DNA from: Streptomyces cellulosae
GTDB taxonomy: Bacteria; Actinomycetota; Actinomycetes; Streptomycetales; Streptomycetaceae
Length of the DNA: 54,740 nt
Direction: 5' to 3'
Assembly (NCBI RefSeq): GCF_000721105.1
Contig: NZ_JOEV01000047.1
Coordinates: forward strand, 1 to 54,740
Every line of letters begins with the position of its first letter. Within the stretch, counting starts at the first letter, position 1. Positions 50,057 through 54,740 of the stretch are shown here, piece by piece. The position numbers and the translations under genes were made by a program. The notes beneath the pieces were generated by a model. The model made no database searches. It was not told where the DNA came from and saw only the letters and a program-made list of their open reading frames with translations.

Positions 50057-52599
50057 GTGACCTGCCTTTCCGGTCGTACGGGGCGAGAAGGCCCCTCGGG
50101 GCGGAGTCCGGCCGCCCGGAGCGTGAGCACCATGGTGAGGCCTCCCCCGGGGGTGTCCTCGGCGTCGAGGGTGCCGCCCATGGCCTCGGCGAAGCCACGG
50201 GCGACCGCGAGGCCGAGACCCACGCCCGCCCCGCGCGGAGCGTCACCGTAACGCTGGAAGGGCTCGAAGATACGGTCTTTCGCTTCGTCGGGGACGCCGG
50301 GTCCCCGGTCCACCACCCGGACCTCGACCCGGTCGGCGATGGCGCTGGCCGACACCAGGACGGGCCGGCCGGCCGGGCTGTACTTGACGGCGTTCTCCAC
50401 CAGATTGGCCACCGACCGCTCCAGCAGCCCGGGGTCCACCGCGACCATGGGCAGCGTCTCGGGGATGTCCAGGTCGGCGCTGCCCTCGGGCACCCCGCCG
50501 AGCGCCATCGGCACCACCTCGTCGAGGTCGATCTCCCGGATCAGCGGGGTGACCGTGCCGGTCTGCAGCCGGGACATGTCGAGCAGGTTGCCCACCAGGT
50601 GGTCCAGCCGGTCGGCGCCCTCCTCGATGCCCTCCAGGAGCTCCGCCTGGTCCTCCTCGGACCAGGCCACGTCGTCGGACCGCAGGGAGGTGACCGCCGC
50701 CTTGATGCCGGCGAGCGGGGTGCGGAGGTCATGGCTCACGGCGGCCAGCAGCGCCGTACGGATCCGGTTGCCCTCGGCCAGCGCCCGCGCCCGGTCGGCC
50801 TCCTCCTGGAGCCGGCTGCGGTCCAGTACGACGGCGGCCTGGGCGGCGAAGGCGGCGAGCACCCGGCGGTCCTCGGCGGGCAGCACCCGGCCGGTCAGCG
50901 CGAGCGCCATGTGGTCGCCGACCGGCATGTCGACGTCGGCCTCCTCGGGCCGCTCCACGGGCCGTCCGAGGCCGGCCCGGCCCGCGCAGGTCCACGGATC
51001 GACGTCGCTCGCCCGCTCCAGCAGGGCCGCCGACTCCATGCCGAAGGTCTCCCGGACCCGCTCCAGCAGTTCCTCCAGGCCGGTCTCACCGCGCAGCACG
51101 TTGCCCGCGAGGAAGGAGAGGATCTCCGACTCGGCGCGCAGCCGGGCGGCCTGGTGGGTGCGGCGGGCGGCGAGGTCGACGACGGAGGCGACCGAGACAC
51201 CGACGCCCACGAAGATCACGATGGCGACGATGTTCTTCGGGTCGGCGATCGTCCAGCGGTGCAGGGGCGGTGTGTAGAAGTAGTTCAGCAGCAGGGAGCC
51301 GACGGCGGCCGAGGCCAGCGCCGGCAGCAGGCCGCCGAGCAAGGCCGCCGTCACGGTCACCGCGAGGAACAGCAGCATGTCGTTGGCGAGTCCGAGCTCC
51401 ACCGTGCTGAGCAGGAACGCCATGGCCACCGGGCCGATCACACCGACCAGCCAGCCCCACAGGATCCGGGCCCGGCCGAGCCGCGCTCCCCGGGTGACGG
51501 GCAGTCCGCGTCCCTTGGCGACCTCCTCGTGGGTGACGATGTGCACGTCGAGGTCGGGCCCCGACTCCCGGGCCACGGTCGCGCCGACGCCCGGTCCGAA
51601 GACGTACTGCCAGGTCTTGCGGCGCGAGGAGCCGAGGACGATCTGGGTGGCGTTCACCCCGCGGGCGAAGTCCAGCAGCGCGGCCGGTATGTCGTCGCCC
51701 ACCACATGATGGAACGTTCCGCCCAGGTCCTCGACCAGGGTGCGCTGGACGGCCAGTTCCTTCGGGGAGGCCGAGGTCAGCCCGTCGCTGCGGGCTATGT
51801 AGACCGCCAGCACCTCCCCGCCGGCGCCCTTCTCCGCGAGCCGCGCGGCCCGCCGTATCAGCGTCCGCCCCTCCGGACCGCCGGTCAGCCCGACCACGAT
51901 CCGCTCGCGCGAACCCCAGATCCTGGAGACCTGGTGCTCGCTGCGGTACTGCTTGAGGTACTCGTCGACCCGGTCGGCCACCCACAGCAGCGCCAGCTCG
52001 CGCAGCGCTGTGAGGTTGCCGGGGCGGAAGTAGTTCGACAGGGCCGCGTCGACCTTGTCGGGCTGGTAGATGTTGCCGTGCGCCATCCGCCGGCGCAGCG
52101 CCTGGGGTGACATGTCGACCAGCTCGACCTGGTCCGCCCGCCGCACCACCTCGTCCGGCACGGTCTCCCGCTGCCGTACGCCGGTGATCGACTCGACGAC
52201 GTCCCCCAGCGACTCCAGGTGCTGGATGTTGACCGTGGAGACCACGTCGATCCCGGCGGCCAGCAGCTCCTCCACGTCCTGCCAGCGCTTGGCGTTGCGG
52301 GAGCCGGGGATGTTGGTGTGGGCGAGTTCGTCCACCAGGGCGACGGCGGGCGCCCTGCGCAGTACGGCGTCGACGTCCATCTCGGTGAAGACCGAGCCCC
52401 GGTACGCGAGTTCCGCGCGCGGGATCTGCTCCAGCCCGTGCAGCATCACCTCGGTGCGCGGCCGGTCGTGGTGCTCGACGAAGGCCACCACGCAGTCCGT
52501 GCCCCGTTCGACACGCCGGTGTCCCTCGGACAGCATCGCGTACGTCTTGCCGACGCCCGGTGCCGCACCGAGGTGGATCCGAAGCTTGCCGCGTCCCAT
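50053..52599 (-). CDS. kdpD: Sensor histidine kinase KdpD
   Basis: 848 residues. The KdpD N-terminal domain carries the Walker A-like GAAPGVGKTYAMLSEG and FVEHHDRPRTEVML, then DELAHTNIPGSRNAKRWQDV. A universal-stress-like domain follows (ERIVVGLTGGPEGRTLIRRA). Four membrane segments lie at about 390-500, then a GAF-like part, then the kinase core: H box AVSHDLRTPLAGI, N box VENAVKYSPAG, G boxes VVDRGPGVPDEAKDR and GVGLGLAVARGF. I chose ATG 52599, matching family starts. It senses potassium limitation and turgor. No kdpFABC genes lie beside it. Confidence 0.93.
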   Translation of the reverse strand: MGRGKLRIHLGAAPGVGKTYAMLSEGHRRVERGTDCVVAFVEHHDRPRTEVMLHGLEQIPRAELAYRGSVFTEMDVDAVLRRAPAVALVDELAHTNIPGSRNAKRWQDVEELLAAGIDVVSTVNIQHLESLGDVVESITGVRQRETVPDEVVRRADQVELVDMSPQALRRRMAHGNIYQPDKVDAALSNYFRPGNLTALRELALLWVADRVDEYLKQYRSEHQVSRIWGSRERIVVGLTGGPEGRTLIRRAARLAEKGAGGEVLAVYIARSDGLTSASPKELAVQRTLVEDLGGTFHHVVGDDIPAALLDFARGVNATQIVLGSSRRKTWQYVFGPGVGATVARESGPDLDVHIVTHEEVAKGRGLPVTRGARLGRARILWGWLVGVIGPVAMAFLLSTVELGLANDMLLFLAVTVTAALLGGLLPALASAAVGSLLLNYFYTPPLHRWTIADPKNIVAIVIFVGVGVSVASVVDLAARRTHQAARLRAESEILSFLAGNVLRGETGLEELLERVRETFGMESAALLERASDVDPWTCAGRAGLGRPVERPEEADVDMPVGDHMALALTGRVLPAEDRRVLAAFAAQAAVVLDRSRLQEEADRARALAEGNRIRTALLAAVSHDLRTPLAGIKAAVTSLRSDDVAWSEEDQAELLEGIEEGADRLDHLVGNLLDMSRLQTGTVTPLIREIDLDEVVPMALGGVPEGSADLDIPETLPMVAVDPGLLERSVANLVENAVKYSPAGRPVLVSASAIADRVEVRVVDRGPGVPDEAKDRIFEPFQRYGDAPRGAGVGLGLAVARGFAEAMGGTLDAEDTPGGGLTMVLTLRAAGLRPEGPSRPVRPERQVT

Positions 52600-52720
52600 G
52601 GCCTCATTGTCTTCCCGGTCACTGCCGCCCACGCAGCGTCGACCTTACGGCCAACAATCGCGACAAAGGGGGCCGCGAGCACCCCGGGGCCGTCTTTGAC
52701 GCAACCCTGACGCCGGGCGG

Positions 52721-52760
52721 ACGACAAGGGCCGCACTCCCGGGAGTGCGGCCCTTGTCGT
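52721..52760. terminator. 40-bp perfect palindrome after the DUF3710 gene
   Basis: ACGACAAGGGCCGCACTCCC is followed directly by its exact reverse complement. It forms a long stem 39 bp downstream of the DUF3710 stop. It should end the thioesterase-dut-DUF3710 transcript, leaving kdpD with its own promoter. Confidence 0.85.
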
Positions 52761-52798
52761 CTGCCGTCGTGCTGTCTTCGCGGTGCTGTGGTGCTGCC

Positions 52799-53563
52799 TC
52801 AGCGGACCTCGGTGATCTCCGGTCCGCGCTGGAGCTGGCCCATGCCGCCGGCGAAGCGGGAACCCTCATCCTGCTGCTGAACACCCTCGGGGACCATCTG
52901 CGCGTCGTTCGGCAGCTTCAGGACGATCGGGTCGCGGGGCGCCATCGGGCCCTCACCGCGCACCACGACCGTGTCCCGGAAGATCTGCTCCAGCAGACCG
53001 GCCGCCTGCGGCTGCACCGCGCCCTGACCGGAGATCACCCCGCGCAGGAACCAGCGGGGACCGTCGACACCGACGAACCGCACCACCTGGAAGCCGCCCG
53101 TGCCGTCCGGGAGCTGCACCGGAACCTGCGCGCGCAGCTCCCAGCCCAGCGGGCCCTCGACCTCGTCGATGATGCCGCCCTGCTGGGTGATGCCGGAGCC
53201 GATCTCCTCGCGCACCTCGCCCCAGATGCCCTCGCGCTTGGGCGCGGCGAAGGCCTGCAGCTGGATGGCGCTGTCGCCCAGTACGACCGTGGCGGCGACG
53301 ATCGCATCGCCCGCGACCTCGACCCGCAACTCCATGCCGTCCACGCCCGGCACGAACAGACCGCCCAGGTCCACCCGGCCCTCGGCCGGGTCACGGACCT
53401 CGGTGCTGTCCCACGGCCCGTCCGGCCGCGGCTCCGGTTCGAGCCGCACGCGCTCACGCGTGGCCTCTGCCTCGTCCGCCTCAGTGTCGACACTGTCGAC
53501 GACCTGCTCGGCCTCGCCGGCCGCGTCCTCGGCGGCACCCTTCTTCTTGCGACGTCCGAACAC
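52799..53563 (-). CDS. DUF3710 family protein
   Basis: 254 residues from GTG 53563, which has GGAAGGAC upstream and starts VFGRRKKKGAAEDAAGEAEQ. A charged, disordered N-terminal third precedes the conserved part (VDLGGLFVPGVDGMELRVEV, AIQLQAFAAPKREGIWGEVR, GPRWFLRGVISGQGA). This is a conserved actinobacterial family commonly found next to dut. Function unknown. It begins one base after the dut stop, so it is coupled to it. Confidence 0.9.
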   Translation of the reverse strand: MFGRRKKKGAAEDAAGEAEQVVDSVDTEADEAEATRERVRLEPEPRPDGPWDSTEVRDPAEGRVDLGGLFVPGVDGMELRVEVAGDAIVAATVVLGDSAIQLQAFAAPKREGIWGEVREEIGSGITQQGGIIDEVEGPLGWELRAQVPVQLPDGTGGFQVVRFVGVDGPRWFLRGVISGQGAVQPQAAGLLEQIFRDTVVVRGEGPMAPRDPIVLKLPNDAQMVPEGVQQQDEGSRFAGGMGQLQRGPEITEVR

Positions 53564-53564
53564 G

Positions 53565-54125
53565 TCACTGTCCTTCCCGGTCGGATACGACCGAAGCGTA
53601 TCGATTCCCACCCGTCGCGCCGCCCATGGCGGCATGACCGCTTGCGCCGCCTCCGTCGTCCACCGCGGCATGACCGCCGGTGGACCCGAAGCCCCCCTCG
53701 GCCCGTGCCGAGCCGGGAAGCTCCGCGACCTCCCGGAAGCGGACCCTCTCGACCTGCTGGACGACCAGTTGGGCAATCCGGTCGAAGCGCTCGAACCGCA
53801 CGCACTCGCGCGGATCGAGATTCACCACGATCACCTTGATCTCCCCACGGTACCCGGCATCAACCGTCCCCGGGGCATTCACGAGAGCGACACCGCAGCG
53901 GGCGGCGAGACCGGATCGTGGGTGCACGAAGGCCGCGTACCCCTCCGGCAGCGCCACAGACACCCCCGTGGGCAGCACGGCCCGCTCGCCCGGCTTCAGT
54001 TCACAGCCCTCGGTGGTCCGCAGATCGGCTCCCGCGTCACCGGGGTGCGCGTACGACGGAAGCGGTACGTCCGGGTCGACGCGCCGGATCAGCACGTCGA
54101 GCTCTTGACGGGGCTCACGGCTCAC
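53565..54125 (-). CDS. dut: Deoxyuridine triphosphatase (dUTPase)
   Basis: 186 residues, trimeric dUTPase family. The five motifs are visible in order: HPGDAGADLR (1), AAFVHPRSGLAARCGVAL (2-3 region with PRSGLA), NAPGTVDAGYRGEIKVIVVN (3, with the catalytic Asp), RIAQLVVQQVE (4), and EGGFGSTGGHA (5, phosphate loop). It hydrolyses dUTP to dUMP and keeps uracil out of DNA. The C-terminus has an extra glycine-rich tail beyond motif 5. GTG start overlaps the thioesterase stop (GTGA). Confidence 0.95.
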   Translation of the reverse strand: MSREPRQELDVLIRRVDPDVPLPSYAHPGDAGADLRTTEGCELKPGERAVLPTGVSVALPEGYAAFVHPRSGLAARCGVALVNAPGTVDAGYRGEIKVIVVNLDPRECVRFERFDRIAQLVVQQVERVRFREVAELPGSARAEGGFGSTGGHAAVDDGGGASGHAAMGGATGGNRYASVVSDREGQ

Positions 54126-54706
54126 GGGTTCACCTCGAAGGCACGGGTACGCCGGACCTGGTCCGGGTCGTTCATGGCCGCCCGGATCTCCTCCGGGCGG
54201 CCGTTGTCGATGAAGTGGTCGACCTTCACCTCGACGAAGAGCGCGTCGGCACGGACGGCGACGGGCCCGTCGGGTGCGCCGATCCGGCCGGTGGCGGTGG
54301 AGTAGATCTTCCGCCCGGCCACGGCCGTCACCTCGGCCTCCAGATACAGCACGGTGTCCACCGGGACCGGCCGCACGAAGTCGGTCTCCAGCCGTCCGGT
54401 CACCGCGATCGTCCGCAGCAGCCAGTTCAGCGAGCCGAGGGTCTCGTCGAGGGCGGACGCGAGCACCCCGCCGTGTGCGAGGCCGGGAGCACCCTGGTGG
54501 GCGGGGCGCACGGTGAACTCGGCGGTCACCGTCACCCCCTCGCCGGCCCGCGCCTGGAGGTGCAGTCCGTGAGGCTGCTCGCCACCGCAGCCGAAACACT
54601 CGCCGTAGTGCGCACCGAGCAGCTCACCGGGCGCGGGAGCGTCAGGATGACGCACCGGTCTCACGGCGTCGGCAGGCGGCTCAACGGCAGCTGAAGTACG
54701 ACTCAC
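54122..54706 (-). CDS. PaaI-type hot-dog thioesterase
   Basis: 194 residues. A short Cys-containing start (YGECFGCGGEQPHGLHL) is followed by the hot-dog core VRPAHQGAPGLAHGGVLASA, then LDETLGS, with the Asp/Gly pattern of acyl-CoA thioesterase family members, and VTGRLETDFVRPVPVDTVLY. It probably hydrolyses a CoA thioester; the acyl group is unknown. The start is near the right edge (54706), giving a complete gene. It is the first gene of a coupled unit with dut and DUF3710. Confidence 0.88.
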   Translation of the reverse strand: MSRTSAAVEPPADAVRPVRHPDAPAPGELLGAHYGECFGCGGEQPHGLHLQARAGEGVTVTAEFTVRPAHQGAPGLAHGGVLASALDETLGSLNWLLRTIAVTGRLETDFVRPVPVDTVLYLEAEVTAVAGRKIYSTATGRIGAPDGPVAVRADALFVEVKVDHFIDNGRPEEIRAAMNDPDQVRRTRAFEVNP

Positions 54707-54740
54707 AGGCGCAGACCTTACCCGCCCACCCGTCTCCCCC

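Noticed and set aside
52560..52720. KdpF- or KdpABC-like remnants beside kdpD
   Set aside because: No frame here encodes recognisable Kdp pump segments. The space holds only the kdpD start and the terminator of the previous operon.

Overview
This window is high-GC actinobacterial DNA that reads as Streptomyces: strong G/C third positions, frequent GTG starts, GTGA/ATGA-coupled operons, sugar ABC importers with no ATPase of their own (typical of MsiK-type sharing), and a conserved housekeeping block at the right end. I see no rRNA, tRNA, CRISPR array, transposase or integrase.

Left part (about 0.4-19.5 kb), nearly all on the minus strand: two carbohydrate loci. First, a LacI-controlled module with a solute-binding lipoprotein, two permeases, a cytoplasmic GH78 alpha-L-rhamnosidase and a secreted GH43 arabinanase with a ricin-type lectin tail. 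It looks built for rhamnose- and arabinose-containing pectic glycans. The LacI gene runs at its 3' end into an array of eight 26-bp tandem repeats. Second, a polyol operon: binding protein, two permeases, two zinc dehydrogenases, a DeoR regulator and a HAD phosphatase-like protein. A divergent PfkB kinase next to it is broken by several frameshifts, and a convergent FGGY kinase is intact.

Middle part (about 20.2-42.7 kb): a metabolic island. It is bounded by two direct copies of the 3' end of an RNA (uracil-5-)methyltransferase gene: a decayed fragment at 20.19-20.28 kb and the intact gene ending at 42,682. This is the arrangement expected of an element inserted into the 3' end of that gene. 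Its left half (20.8-33.2 kb) is a LacI regulon with five near-identical operators (consensus TGCTAACGTTAGCA) in three divergent intergenic regions. The genes encode a cupin, an APH-fold kinase, a D-2-hydroxyacid dehydrogenase, an MFS carrier, an FAH-family hydrolase, the LacI regulator, an FMN reductase (frameshifted), an enolase paralogue lacking a conserved active-site His, an extradiol dioxygenase, a carboxymuconolactone-decarboxylase-like protein and an MDR dehydrogenase. This combination is the best candidate for an undescribed catabolic route. Its right half (33.4-41.0 kb) is an acyl-CoA block consistent with glutarate/glutaryl-CoA breakdown: LysR regulator, 3-hydroxybutyryl-CoA dehydrogenase, a broken AraC gene, an internally deleted etfA, etfB, glutaryl-CoA-type dehydrogenase, class III CoA-transferase and a DUF35 protein. 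Both ends of the island are littered with decayed genes, including a cysteine desulfurase relic.

Right part (42.7-54.7 kb): a conserved chromosomal block. It holds the RNA methyltransferase, a KimA-like APC permease, a 31-residue membrane protein, two TrkA-type proteins, DUF3159, an OB-fold protein, KdpE/KdpD without kdpFABC, DUF3710, dUTPase and a PaaI-type thioesterase. Much of it concerns potassium homeostasis.
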